Positions 23,278 to 31,734 of a stretch of DNA of 64,000 nucleotides are shown here, piece by piece (position 1 is the stretch's first letter; every line of letters begins with the position of its first letter). The DNA comes from Actinomycetes bacterium (lineage in GTDB: Bacteria; Actinomycetota; Acidimicrobiia; Acidimicrobiales; RAAP-2), in the NCBI GenBank assembly GCA_021791635.1, contig JAJYWF010000001.1, positions 1-64,000 of the forward strand, given 5' to 3'. Made by a program: the position numbers and the translations under genes. A model generated the notes under the pieces. The model did no database searches, had not been told where the DNA came from, and was given only the letters and a program-made list of their open reading frames with translations.

Positions 23278-25890
23278 TCAGCGCGGGCGGGAGTCGAGCT
23301 CTTCAGGCGTCATGAGGACCGCCCGGGCCTTGGACCCCTCCGAGGGCCCCACCACTCCCTGCCGTTCCAGCAAGTCCATGAGGCGACCGGCCCGGGCGAA
23401 TCCTACCCGAAGCTTGCGCTGGAGCATCGACGTGGACCCGAGTTGGTTACGAACCACCAGCTCAAGGGCGTCGGCCAGCAGGTCGTCTCCGTCGAGCTCG
23501 TCACCCGAGGTACCGGGCCGCTCGGCGTCCTCGCCGATGGACGTCACCGGCTCGGTGGTGCGCCCCTGCCGACGCCAGTGCCCGACGACGGCCCGTACCT
23601 CGGACTCGGACACCCACGGTCCTTGGAGCCGGACAGGGTTGCTGGAGGACGCGGTGAGCAGGAGCATGTCACCCTTCCCTACGAGCCGCTCGGCACCGGG
23701 CTGGTCCAGGATCACCCTGCTGTCGGCCAGCGACGACACCGAGAAGGCCAGCCGGCTGGGCACGTTCGCCTTGATGACCCCGGTGATGACGTCGACCGAC
23801 GGCCGCTGGGTGGCGAGGACCAGGTGGATGCCCACGGCACGGGCCATCTGGGCAATGCGGCACACCGAGTCCTCCACGTCCCGGGCGGCGACCATCATGA
23901 GGTCGTTCAGTTCGTCGACGACGACGAGGATGAACGGCAGCCGCTCGGCCTCGCTATCCGCTTCTCCCCCCCCAGAGGGGCCGGCGGGGTCGTGGGTGCC
24001 CGGGTCGTGGGTGCTGGCGGGGTCGTGGGTGCTGGCGGGGTCGTGGGTGCTGGCGGGGTCGTGGGTGCTGGCGGCGTCGTGGGTGCCGGTGGGGTCGTCG
24101 ATCTCGGTCGTCGGGCTCGGTGCTCGGTCGAGGGAGGGCAGGGCTGTGGCCACGGAAGTGGGCGCCGGTGCGGCGACCGGCATAGACCCTGTGGAGACCC
24201 TGGTGAGAGCTCCGTGATCGAACGCCTCGTTGTACCCGGTGATGTCCCTCGCTCCGTAGCGAGCCAGCAGGTCGTAGCGACGTTCCATCTCCTTGACGGC
24301 CCACGCCAGGGCATTCGCTGCCTTCTTGGGATCGACGACCACCTGGGATAGGAGATGAGGCAGCCCGTTGTACTGGCCGAGCTCGACCCGCTTGGGATCG
24401 ATGAGGATCAGTTGGACTTGCTCTGGGGTGGAGCGCATGAGGATCGACGTCAGAAGCGAGTTGATGCAGGAGGACTTCCCGGCTCCGGTGGCCCCGGAGA
24501 TCAGGACGTGCGGCATCTCGGCCAAGTTCGCCATCACCGGGGTGCCGGCGATATCTCGGCCCAGTGCGACTTCCAGCGGATGCTGGGCTTGCGCGGCTTC
24601 GGGCGACCCCAAGATGTCCCCGAGCGAGACCAGCTGACGCCGGCGGTTGGGGACTTCGACTCCGATGGCCGACTTGCCGGGGATGGGAGCGAGGATCCGT
24701 ACGTCGGACGTGGCCATGGCATAGGCCATGTCCTTCGAGAGGCTCGTGACCCGAGCGACTTTCACCCCCGGACCCAGCTCCAGCTCGAATCGGGTCACCG
24801 TGGGTCCCACCGTGCGTCCCACGAGCCGCGTCTCGACCCCGTGAGCGGCCAAGGCGGCCACCAGATCGGCGCCGGCCGCGTCGATGAGCCTATCGTCGGG
24901 ACGCTCGTGAGCAGACCGGCTCAGGAGGTCAGCCGGCGGCAACTCCCAGTCTCCTGGACCCCGGCGAGCCGGCCGCGGATCCGGTACGGGGGCCGGGGGC
25001 ATAGCCACGTCCGCTGCGGGGAGGACCACGTCAAGAGGTGGCCCACCGTCGTCTGGAACGGTGGCCGGTTCCAATTCTTCGTCGACATCGCTCGCCCAGG
25101 GGACCCGGCCCGGTTCCGCGTCGCCGACGACGTCATGCTGGTGGAGCGTTCCCGCTCCGGCAGCCCGACGCTCCGCGGCGCCCGACCGCCAGCGGGCCAA
25201 GACGCGTCCCACGGCTCGGAATGCTCCGGCGAGGCGCCGGCCGAGCTCGACCAGGGGAACGCCGGTGCACAAGACCACACCGACGGCCACCAGGGCGAGA
25301 AGGACCACCACCGCCCCGGCGGTGCCCAGGCCCACCTCCAAAGGCCTCCCGACGCCAGCTCCGATCCAACCACCGGCCGCTCGAAGCCGGGCGAGTGACG
25401 CCCCGATCCCGGGGGAACCGCCGGCCAACTCGGCCAGACCGCTCACGGCGACGATGCCCACGCCCGCTCCCACTGCAGCCCGGGTCGGGTCCAATCGCCG
25501 GCGCCCGGCTACCACGACCGCACCACCTGCGATCAGCACCGGCGGCAGGGCGAACCGGGTCCAGCCGACCACCGCCCCGAGCCCCAGGTCGATCCCCCGG
25601 CCCACGGACCCGGCGCCTGCCCCGTACGTCGCCAGTGCCAGAAGGATGCCGAGCGCGAGCAGAGCGATCGCCCAGAGGTCCGTCTTCAGGTCGGCGAAGA
25701 TACTGCGACCCTCCGAACCCCTACCCGCAGGGCCGCGACGACGGCGATCACCAGGCGCGGAGCCCCTCCCCTTGGGCACCGAGGCTCGCCTTTTCCCGGA
25801 CGTCGAGCTCGACCGAGTCGCGGAGCGCTTTGCCGGCGGTCGGCTCTGGGTCGTCACCACAACACAGCCAGGATACCGCTCGGTGTCCAC
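23278..25890 (-). CDS. ftsK: DNA translocase FtsK with unusual repeat insertion in the motor domain
   Basis: 870 residues. A basic arm (1-62) precedes four membrane segments (about 70-225), a linker, and the alpha/beta/gamma translocase. Walker A is GATGAGKSS (about 465-473). Walker B is VVVDELNDLMM (about 652-662), with Asn where DELADLMM is usual. The gamma winged helix at the C-terminus (RAGRLMDLLERQGVVG) reads KOPS-type sites. It pumps chromosome ends at the septum for dimer resolution with XerC/D. Between DITGYNEAF and LPFILVVVDE there is an about 90-residue low-complexity insertion with STHDPA repeats, where homologues have a short loop. Confidence 0.95.
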   Translation of the reverse strand: MDTERYPGCVVVTTQSRPPAKRSATRSSSTSGKRRASVPKGRGSAPGDRRRRGPAGRGSEGRSIFADLKTDLWAIALLALGILLALATYGAGAGSVGRGIDLGLGAVVGWTRFALPPVLIAGGAVVVAGRRRLDPTRAAVGAGVGIVAVSGLAELAGGSPGIGASLARLRAAGGWIGAGVGRPLEVGLGTAGAVVVLLALVAVGVVLCTGVPLVELGRRLAGAFRAVGRVLARWRSGAAERRAAGAGTLHQHDVVGDAEPGRVPWASDVDEELEPATVPDDGGPPLDVVLPAADVAMPPAPVPDPRPARRGPGDWELPPADLLSRSAHERPDDRLIDAAGADLVAALAAHGVETRLVGRTVGPTVTRFELELGPGVKVARVTSLSKDMAYAMATSDVRILAPIPGKSAIGVEVPNRRRQLVSLGDILGSPEAAQAQHPLEVALGRDIAGTPVMANLAEMPHVLISGATGAGKSSCINSLLTSILMRSTPEQVQLILIDPKRVELGQYNGLPHLLSQVVVDPKKAANALAWAVKEMERRYDLLARYGARDITGYNEAFDHGALTRVSTGSMPVAAPAPTSVATALPSLDRAPSPTTEIDDPTGTHDAASTHDPASTHDPASTHDPASTHDPGTHDPAGPSGGGEADSEAERLPFILVVVDELNDLMMVAARDVEDSVCRIAQMARAVGIHLVLATQRPSVDVITGVIKANVPSRLAFSVSSLADSRVILDQPGAERLVGKGDMLLLTASSSNPVRLQGPWVSESEVRAVVGHWRRQGRTTEPVTSIGEDAERPGTSGDELDGDDLLADALELVVRNQLGSTSMLQRKLRVGFARAGRLMDLLERQGVVGPSEGSKARAVLMTPEELDSRPR
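23986..24090. repeat. 18-bp tandem repeat within ftsK
   Basis: About 5.8 copies of an 18-bp unit (GGGGTCGTGGGTGCTGGC on the plus strand). Units at 24019, 24037 and 24055 are identical and the outer ones vary. It encodes STHDPA-type hexapeptides at about residues 601-635 of FtsK. Near-identity suggests recent slippage expansion. Confidence 0.92.
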
Positions 25891-25928
25891 GCAACGGTGG
25901 ACGTGCCGGCCCCGCTGGCCGGAGTTGC

Positions 25929-27767
25929 TCAGACCACCATCACGATCGGCACGATCATCGGGCGCCGATGGGTGCGATCCCCCACCAGCTTCCCCAGTGC
26001 CTTGCGGGCGTGCCGGCAGAGCACCTCGGAGTCACGCGCTCCGTCGGCCATGGCTGCTTCCACGGCATGGGCCACGACCTTCCCGGCCTCGTCGAGGAGG
26101 GCTTCCGCCTCCGGGGCGTGGACCCAGCCCTTCGTGGCGATCTGCGGGCTCCCGCTGAGGGTGCCCTTGTGGAGGTCCACGGTCACCACGACCATCACCA
26201 CCCCCTCCTCGGCCAGAGCCTTGCGGTCACGAAGGACCCCGTGCCCCACATCTCCAACGGTGCCGTCCACGTAGAGGTACCCACCCGGTACCGAACCGTC
26301 ACGGTGGAGACCACGTTCGTCCAGACGAACGGCGTCACCGTCCTCACACAGCAGCACAGAGTCGGCAGGCACACCCATGCTGCGGGCCAGGGACGCGTGG
26401 TGCACCATGTGCCGGTACTCTCCGTGGACCGGGATGAACGACTCCGGTCGGGCGACAGAGAGAAGCGTGCGAAGCTCCCCTTGCCGGGCGTGACCGCTGA
26501 CGTGGACCTTCTCGGAGCCCGAGTGGATCACTTCGGCCCCCCGTCGGTGCAGCTCGTCGATGACCCTGCCGACGGACCACTCGTTGCCGGGGATCGGATG
26601 GGCGCTGATCACCACGACGTCGCCCTGTTCGATCTGAAGACGCTTGTTGTTCCCAGTGGCCATGAGCGACAGCGCCGACATCGGCTCTCCCTGCGAGCCG
26701 GTCGAGATCACGCAGATCTGCCCATCGGGAAGCGAGTCGATGTCGTCGATGTCGACCAAGACACCATCGGGGACGTTGAGCACGCCCAGGCGCTTCGCCA
26801 GCTCCACGTTCTTCCCCATCGACCGGCCGAGGGTGGCCACTTTGCGCCCACTGTGGATCGCGGCGTCGACCACCTGCTGCACACGGTGGATGTGGCTGGC
26901 AAAGCACGCCACGACGATCCGACGACCGGAGGACTCGAGGAAGACCCGACGCATGGTGGTTCCGACCGTGCTCTCCGAAGGGGTGAAACCGGGTTCTTCG
27001 GCATTGGTGGAGTCCCCGAGGAGGAGGCGAATGCCGTGCTCGGATGCCAGGGCGCCGATACGGGCCAGGTCGGTACGCCGGCCGTCGACGGGCTCCAGGT
27101 CGAGCTTGAAGTCCCCCGAGTGCAGGATCACCCCCTGGGGCGTGTGGAAGGCCAGCGCGAAAGCGCTGGGGACGGAGTGGGTCACGGGGATGAACTCCAC
27201 GTCGCACGGCCCGATCCTCCGTCGCTCGTTGTCGGCCACGACCACGTACTCGGCCCGACCGCTCAGGCCGGCTTCGTCGATCCGGTTCCGAGCGAGTCCC
27301 AACGACAGCGCGGACCCGTAGATCGGTACCTCGAGGTCCCGTAGCAGGAAGGCCAGGCCCCCGGTGTGGTCCTCGTGACCGTGAGTGAGCACCACGGCCA
27401 CGACTCGGTCGGCGTTCTCCTTCAGGTAGGAGAAATCCGGCAGTACCAGGTCCACTCCGGGCATGTCGGGATCCGGGAACATGATGCCGCAGTCGAGCAC
27501 CAGAATTTTTCCGTCTACTTCGACGCAGGCGCAGTTCCGGCCGATCTCACCGAGCCCCCCGAGGAAGACGATCCGGACCGGTGATCGGGGTCCCTCCTTC
27601 GACCGGGGTCTTGCCGGTGATCGGGGTCCCTCCTTCGACCGGGGACTTGGCCCGCCGGTCGAACCGACACCGTCAGAGTCTTGCGGATCCGAATCTTCGG
27701 CCCGGGGCCGATCACCCCGGACAGCCTTCGGTTTACGGCGCTTGGCGCCCTCAGCCACCGCCACCAC
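25929..27767 (-). CDS. rnj: Ribonuclease J (metallo-beta-lactamase/beta-CASP)
   Basis: 612 residues, GTG start overlapping dapA by 17 bases. A basic low-complexity arm (1-62) contains a duplicated 12-residue unit (PRSKEGPRSP). The metallo-beta-lactamase core follows with the zinc motif HGHEDH (TLTHGHEDHTGG type) and further His/Asp ligands (THSVPSAF, HSGDFKLD). The beta-CASP domain includes STGSQGEPMSAL and SGHARQGEL, and a C-terminal domain closes the protein. It is an RNA 5' exonuclease and endonuclease. The gene sits between dapA and ftsK, an order conserved in actinobacteria. Confidence 0.95.
   Translation of the reverse strand: MVAVAEGAKRRKPKAVRGDRPRAEDSDPQDSDGVGSTGGPSPRSKEGPRSPARPRSKEGPRSPVRIVFLGGLGEIGRNCACVEVDGKILVLDCGIMFPDPDMPGVDLVLPDFSYLKENADRVVAVVLTHGHEDHTGGLAFLLRDLEVPIYGSALSLGLARNRIDEAGLSGRAEYVVVADNERRRIGPCDVEFIPVTHSVPSAFALAFHTPQGVILHSGDFKLDLEPVDGRRTDLARIGALASEHGIRLLLGDSTNAEEPGFTPSESTVGTTMRRVFLESSGRRIVVACFASHIHRVQQVVDAAIHSGRKVATLGRSMGKNVELAKRLGVLNVPDGVLVDIDDIDSLPDGQICVISTGSQGEPMSALSLMATGNNKRLQIEQGDVVVISAHPIPGNEWSVGRVIDELHRRGAEVIHSGSEKVHVSGHARQGELRTLLSVARPESFIPVHGEYRHMVHHASLARSMGVPADSVLLCEDGDAVRLDERGLHRDGSVPGGYLYVDGTVGDVGHGVLRDRKALAEEGVVMVVVTVDLHKGTLSGSPQIATKGWVHAPEAEALLDEAGKVVAHAVEAAMADGARDSEVLCRHARKALGKLVGDRTHRRPMIVPIVMVV
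27578..27649. repeat. 36-bp direct duplication in the rnj 5' region
   Basis: Two adjacent 36-bp units (27578-27613 and 27614-27649), nearly identical over their first 31 bases, encode two 12-residue units in the basic N-terminal arm of RNase J, outside the catalytic core. Confidence 0.85.
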
Positions 27768-28683
27768 CGTGCAGGGCCGGCACCGCCAGACGTGCGATCA
27801 CCCGTCGCGCCTCGCCTTCGAGCTCGGGCGGAGACGCCCCAAGGGGAAGCCGGCACTGGCCCACAGCAAGCCCTTGAATCCGGCATGCCGCCTTGGCCGG
27901 CAGCGGATTGGGGAAGTCGTCGCAGGACTCGAACCCGTAAGACTCCACGAGCCGGGCGTTCAAGTGGGCGGCACCGGTGACGTCACCGGACTCGAAGGCG
28001 GTGATCATCTCCCGAATCTCCCGGCCCGCCCAGTGGGATGCCACGCTGACCAGCCCCACGGCACCGACCGACAGGAAAGGAAGAGTCAGAGCGTCGTCGC
28101 CGCAGTAGACCTGCAGGGCTCCCGGCGCTTCGGCCATGAGGCGAGCAGCACCTGCAGCGTCGCCGGTGGAGTCCTTCACGGCCACGATGTTCGGCACCTC
28201 CGTCGCCAGGCGCACGATCGTCGGGCGGGAGATCAGGCGACCAGTCCGGACGGGGATGTTGTACAGCATGACCGGGAGGCCGGTCGACCCGGCGACCGCT
28301 GCGAAATGCTCGTAGATGCCCGACTGTGAGGGCCTGCTGTAGTAGGGGGTGACCAGCAAGAGCGCATCGACGCCGACATCGGCAGCCGTGGCCGCCAGGT
28401 CGATCGAGTGGCGGGTGTCGTTCGTACCGGCACCGGCGATGACCGGCACCGTGACCGCCTCGGCTACCGCCCTCCACAGATCCCGCTTCTCGGCGTCGGA
28501 GAGCACCGATCCCTCGCCGGTCGAACCGGTCACCACGATCCCTTCGGTGCCGTGCTCCACCAGCCAGCGCGCCAGGGTCGCCGCGCCATCAAGGTCCAGC
28601 TCGCCTCCGGCGTCGAACGGGGTGACCATGGCCGTCACCAAGGTGCCGAACCGTGGCGGCTGTTCACGTCGGGTCATCGACAC
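27751..28683 (-). CDS. dapA: 4-hydroxy-tetrahydrodipicolinate synthase
   Basis: 310 residues. (beta/alpha)8 aldolase-type lyase with S54-T55 in TGSTGEG, Y141 in MLYNIPVRTG and Schiff-base lysine K170 in VAVKDSTGD. It condenses pyruvate with aspartate semialdehyde, the first committed step to DAP and lysine. It overlaps rnj by 17 bases. Its 48-base upstream gap to the di-iron gene contains a 7-bp hairpin, and a promoter there is possible. dapA-rnj-ftsK is a conserved actinobacterial order. Confidence 0.96.
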   Translation of the reverse strand: MSMTRREQPPRFGTLVTAMVTPFDAGGELDLDGAATLARWLVEHGTEGIVVTGSTGEGSVLSDAEKRDLWRAVAEAVTVPVIAGAGTNDTRHSIDLAATAADVGVDALLLVTPYYSRPSQSGIYEHFAAVAGSTGLPVMLYNIPVRTGRLISRPTIVRLATEVPNIVAVKDSTGDAAGAARLMAEAPGALQVYCGDDALTLPFLSVGAVGLVSVASHWAGREIREMITAFESGDVTGAAHLNARLVESYGFESCDDFPNPLPAKAACRIQGLAVGQCRLPLGASPPELEGEARRVIARLAVPALHGGGGG

Positions 28684-28692
28684 CGTACGCTA

Positions 28693-28722
28693 CCAGCCAC
28701 GACCTTCGATCCGGTTGGCTGG
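28693..28722. terminator. Hairpin between di-iron gene and dapA
   Basis: CCAGCCA (28693-28699) pairs with TGGCTGG (28716-28722) around a 16-base loop, directly after the leftward di-iron gene stop. There is no T-run. It possibly ends the tetR-di-iron transcript before dapA. Confidence 0.35.
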
Positions 28723-28731
28723 AGGTTCAGG

Positions 28732-29904
28732 TCACGCCACCTGGCGCTCGACGGGAGATCCGTCGGCGAAGGCATCGGCGTCTTCGGTGGAGTCCGAGAG
28801 GTGCTCGAAGGCAATGGCCCCCATCTCGGTGAACTTCCCACGCAGCCACCCGTCGGCGGCGTCCAGGAGACCCAGCTTCTTCAAGTTCGGGACGATCTTC
28901 GAGAAGAGCAGTATCTGGAAGTCGTCCCGCTCGGGTGCCTGCGAGACGATCTTCAAGACGTCGCCCGGAGGCACCTCCAGGCGCTCCCACATCTCCTGCA
29001 TGAGCATCCTGTCCTTCATCCGGATGGCGGCCTCGAACGCGAACTCCTGGCGCTCACGAAGCTCGGAAGCCGAAAGCTCCTGGTAAAGCTCCTGTAGGCT
29101 CAGAACACCGAAGGCCACGTGGCGGGCCTCATCGGCCATCACGTAGCGCAGGAGCTGTTTGAGCAGCGGTTCGGTCGTCATCGCGTGGATGAATCCGAAC
29201 GCAGCCAGGGCCAGACCCTCCACCATGATCTGCATCCCCAGGTAGGTCATGTCCCATCGGGAGTCGGCCAGGATGTCGTCGAGCAGCAGGCCCAGGTGGC
29301 CGTTCAAGGGGTAGTGACCGGAGAGCTTCTCGTCGAGGTACTTGGAGAACACCTCCACGTGGCGCGCCTCGTCCATCACCTGGGTCGCGGCGTAGTACTT
29401 GGCGTCGATCCACGGCACGGTCTCGACGATCTTGGCCGTGCACAGGAGTGCTCCCTGCTCCCCGTGCATGAACTGGGACAGAAGCCAGTTCTGGTTCTCG
29501 ATGCCGAAGCGGAGCCAGTCCTTTTCGTCCCACTTCTCGAGCACGGTCCCGGCAACGTCGGTGTCGGACCAGCGGAGCGCGTCGTTGTTGGCCTCGGCGT
29601 TGGCCAACACCACCTTCTCCTGGTCCACTTCGGTGTCCCAGGGCAGATCGGTCTGACCGTTCCACTGGGCCTTCTTGGCCTTTTCGTAGAGCTTGTCGAG
29701 CTTGGCCCGAGCGCCCTTCTCGTAGTCCCACGTGAACTCGGCCGGGCACTGGTCGGTTACGAGGTGGCGACCGTCGGTCTCCTGGCGACCCACCACTGCC
29801 AGGACGGCGGCGACGTCGTTGATGTCCTCGCGTCCGATGAGCTCGGCGTTGCTGCGCATTCCGTGGCTCGCGCCGTCCGTGTGGGCGGTCTCTACATCGG
29901 TCAT
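28732..29904 (-). CDS. Ferritin-like / R2-like di-iron protein in a TetR operon
   Basis: 390 residues from an ATG preceded by GGGGAGAGC and overlapping the tetR stop (ATGA); the open frame upstream is antiphase to tetR. Helices carry a full di-iron set: E in HGEQGALL, E-x2-H in DEARHVEVF, E in MVEGLALAAFGF and E-x2-H in ADEARHVAFG. This is the layout of ribonucleotide-reductase-R2-like or AurF-like oxygenases. No transport signal is visible. The substrate is unknown; fatty acid or aromatic amine oxidation would fit the family but is inference. Regulation by the coupled TetR protein is likely. Confidence 0.78.
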   Translation of the reverse strand: MTDVETAHTDGASHGMRSNAELIGREDINDVAAVLAVVGRQETDGRHLVTDQCPAEFTWDYEKGARAKLDKLYEKAKKAQWNGQTDLPWDTEVDQEKVVLANAEANNDALRWSDTDVAGTVLEKWDEKDWLRFGIENQNWLLSQFMHGEQGALLCTAKIVETVPWIDAKYYAATQVMDEARHVEVFSKYLDEKLSGHYPLNGHLGLLLDDILADSRWDMTYLGMQIMVEGLALAAFGFIHAMTTEPLLKQLLRYVMADEARHVAFGVLSLQELYQELSASELRERQEFAFEAAIRMKDRMLMQEMWERLEVPPGDVLKIVSQAPERDDFQILLFSKIVPNLKKLGLLDAADGWLRGKFTEMGAIAFEHLSDSTEDADAFADGSPVERQVA

Positions 29905-30839
29905 CTGCTCTCCCCTTGTCGTACTGGTCTTGCCTTCGCTGACTGCTGAGGTTGTCGTGGATTTCGTGCCGGTCCGTCTGGTCCGCCGGTGGTTGTCGAA
30001 CCGGAGTGGGACGGCGCCCGTGCCGCCCGCCTCTCGGCGGTGGCCACCTGGTGTGGGCCGGAGCCATTCGGACGGGGCCGCGGCGCAGCACGGAGCGAAC
30101 GAGGTGAGACCACCCCTGGAGCAGCGTTCCGCAGCGCCTGGATACCCGGCATGACGAACGTGCGCACCAACCGTCGCGTATCGCTCGGTGACGTCAGGTC
30201 GGTCCCTGGAGTGGGGGCTGAGAGGTAGGAGACCACGATGCGCACAGCCCACTCGGCCGCCCGCGCCGCCTGATCGGGCTCCAGCCAACGCCCGAAGAAC
30301 GGTGCGGTGAACGCACTCGCCGCGAGCAGGAGCTGGTCCATCTCGGCGAACGCCAAATGCGGAAGGATGACCTCGGGCTCTTCGGCGAGCAGGTAGGCCA
30401 GAGCGGCATGGGACGAGAGCCGCCGAGCTGCCTCGACCATCCCGGCCACCAGCACGTCCTCGAGGTCGGCGGCTTCACCCATCACGACGGCGAGTCCGGA
30501 GAAGAACCGTGCCACCTCGGTCTCGACCACGGCCTCGAGCACGGCGTCACGGCCCCCGGGGAACGCCCGGTAGACCGTCGCCCGGGACAGCCCGGCGGTA
30601 CGCGCCAGATCGTCGACGGTCGTCTTGCGGGTGCCCTGCTCGGCGATGCAGCGGAGCGCGGCGTCCACGACCCGCACGCGAGCAGACGTGCGGTCGTCGG
30701 TCCCCAGGTAGCGCACGACACCTGTGGGGGCGTGCGTGTCCGGCAATGTGCCGGGGTGTCCGGCACGCTGGGTCGGGACCAATCGCTCGGCTGGTCCTAC
30801 GGGCTGGACTCGCCCAGCGGCCAGCACCCGAGAAGACAT
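29901..30839 (-). CDS. TetR-family transcriptional regulator with long disordered C-terminal tail
   Basis: 312 residues, ATG start. An about 50-residue N-terminal arm precedes the TetR helix-turn-helix (TTVDDLARTAGLSRATVYRA, then FPGG; about 73-96) and an all-helical ligand domain (to about 240). The final about 70 residues are Pro/Arg/Ser-rich and probably disordered, which is unusual for the family. Its stop overlaps the di-iron gene start. Overlapping palindromes at 30858-30879, 19 bases upstream of the start, are a likely operator for itself and the divergent methyltransferase. It is a paralogue of the regulator at 32581-33174. Confidence 0.85.
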   Translation of the reverse strand: MSSRVLAAGRVQPVGPAERLVPTQRAGHPGTLPDTHAPTGVVRYLGTDDRTSARVRVVDAALRCIAEQGTRKTTVDDLARTAGLSRATVYRAFPGGRDAVLEAVVETEVARFFSGLAVVMGEAADLEDVLVAGMVEAARRLSSHAALAYLLAEEPEVILPHLAFAEMDQLLLAASAFTAPFFGRWLEPDQAARAAEWAVRIVVSYLSAPTPGTDLTSPSDTRRLVRTFVMPGIQALRNAAPGVVSPRSLRAAPRPRPNGSGPHQVATAERRAARAPSHSGSTTTGGPDGPARNPRQPQQSAKARPVRQGESR

Positions 30840-30857
30840 GGATGAAACAGTACGGCG

Positions 30858-30879
30858 AATGATGTCTCATTGTCAATGA
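30858..30879. promoter_or_regulatory. Overlapping palindromes: candidate TetR operator
   Basis: AATGA-TGTC-TCATT (30858-30871) and TCATTG-T-CAATGA (30867-30879) are two perfect palindromes sharing the central TCATT. They lie in the 69-base gap between the divergent tetR (start 30839) and methyltransferase (start 30909) genes, where a self-regulating TetR protein would bind. Confidence 0.6.
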
Positions 30880-30908
30880 CGTCGGCGTGCGCCTGGCATC
30901 ATGGAGCG

Positions 30909-31709
30909 ATGGCCGACGTCTACACCCATGGGCACCACGAGTCGGTCCTCCGCAGCCATACCTGGCGCACTGTGGCCAATTCCGCTGCCTACCTCGTTGA
31001 ATCGCTCAAACCTGGGATGTCTCTCCTCGACGTCGGCTGCGGGCCAGGGACCGTGACCGCCGAACTGGCCGGCCGCACCGCGCCCGCCGCGGTGGTGGGT
31101 GTCGACACCGCCTTCGAGGTGCTCGACCGGGCCCGGGCGTCAGCCGACCGTCTGGGAGCCACGAACGTGGCCCTCATCTGCGCCAGCGTGTACCAACTTC
31201 CCGTGGCCACCCACAGCTTCGACGTCGTCCACGCACACCAGGTGCTCCAACACCTGTCTCGGCCGGTGGACGCTCTGGTGGAGATGCGCCGGGTACTTCG
31301 TTGCGGTGGCACGCTGGCTGTCCGCGACGCCGACTTCGGGTCGTTCGTCTGGGCGCCTTCAGACCCGATGCTCGACCGATGGTTGGAGTTGTACCTGGCC
31401 GTCACCGAACGCAACGGCGCCGACGCCTGTGCCGGCCGCCATCTCCGCGGCTGGGCTCGGGACGCCGGGTTCGGCACGGTGACGACCACGACGTCCACGT
31501 GGACGTTTGTCGAGCCAGACCAGCGGAGGTGGTGGGGCGAGCTCTGGGCCGATCGCACGTTGTACAGCTCCTTCGGCGCCCAGGCCCGCCGCTACGGTCT
31601 GTGCGGCGATGCCGACCTGGTAGCCATCGCCGAAGCCTGGCGGCGGTGGGCCGCAGCGCCGACAGGCTTCTTCGCCCTCCTCCACGGCGAACTTCTGGCC
31701 ATCCCCTGA
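30909..31709 (+). CDS. Class I SAM-dependent methyltransferase
   Basis: 266 residues from the ATG at 30909, preceded by GGAG; the in-frame ATG at 30870 lies over the operator and is less likely. The Rossmann SAM site has motif I LLDVGCGPG, the acidic VGVDTAFEVLDRA at the end of strand 2 and FDVVHAHQVLQHL, as in the UbiE/Methyltransf_11 group. The C-terminal part shapes the substrate pocket, but the substrate cannot be told. It diverges from the TetR gene and is followed after 25 bases by a DMT transporter on the same strand, so the two are probably co-expressed. Confidence 0.83.
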   Translation: MADVYTHGHHESVLRSHTWRTVANSAAYLVESLKPGMSLLDVGCGPGTVTAELAGRTAPAAVVGVDTAFEVLDRARASADRLGATNVALICASVYQLPVATHSFDVVHAHQVLQHLSRPVDALVEMRRVLRCGGTLAVRDADFGSFVWAPSDPMLDRWLELYLAVTERNGADACAGRHLRGWARDAGFGTVTTTTSTWTFVEPDQRRWWGELWADRTLYSSFGAQARRYGLCGDADLVAIAEAWRRWAAAPTGFFALLHGELLAIP

Positions 31710-31734
31710 GCTCGGTGACGAGCCGGAGCTCCCC

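Noticed and set aside
23986-24090. CRISPR-like array of 18-bp repeats
   Set aside because: Units are contiguous with no spacers and lie in frame within ftsK; this is a coding minisatellite.
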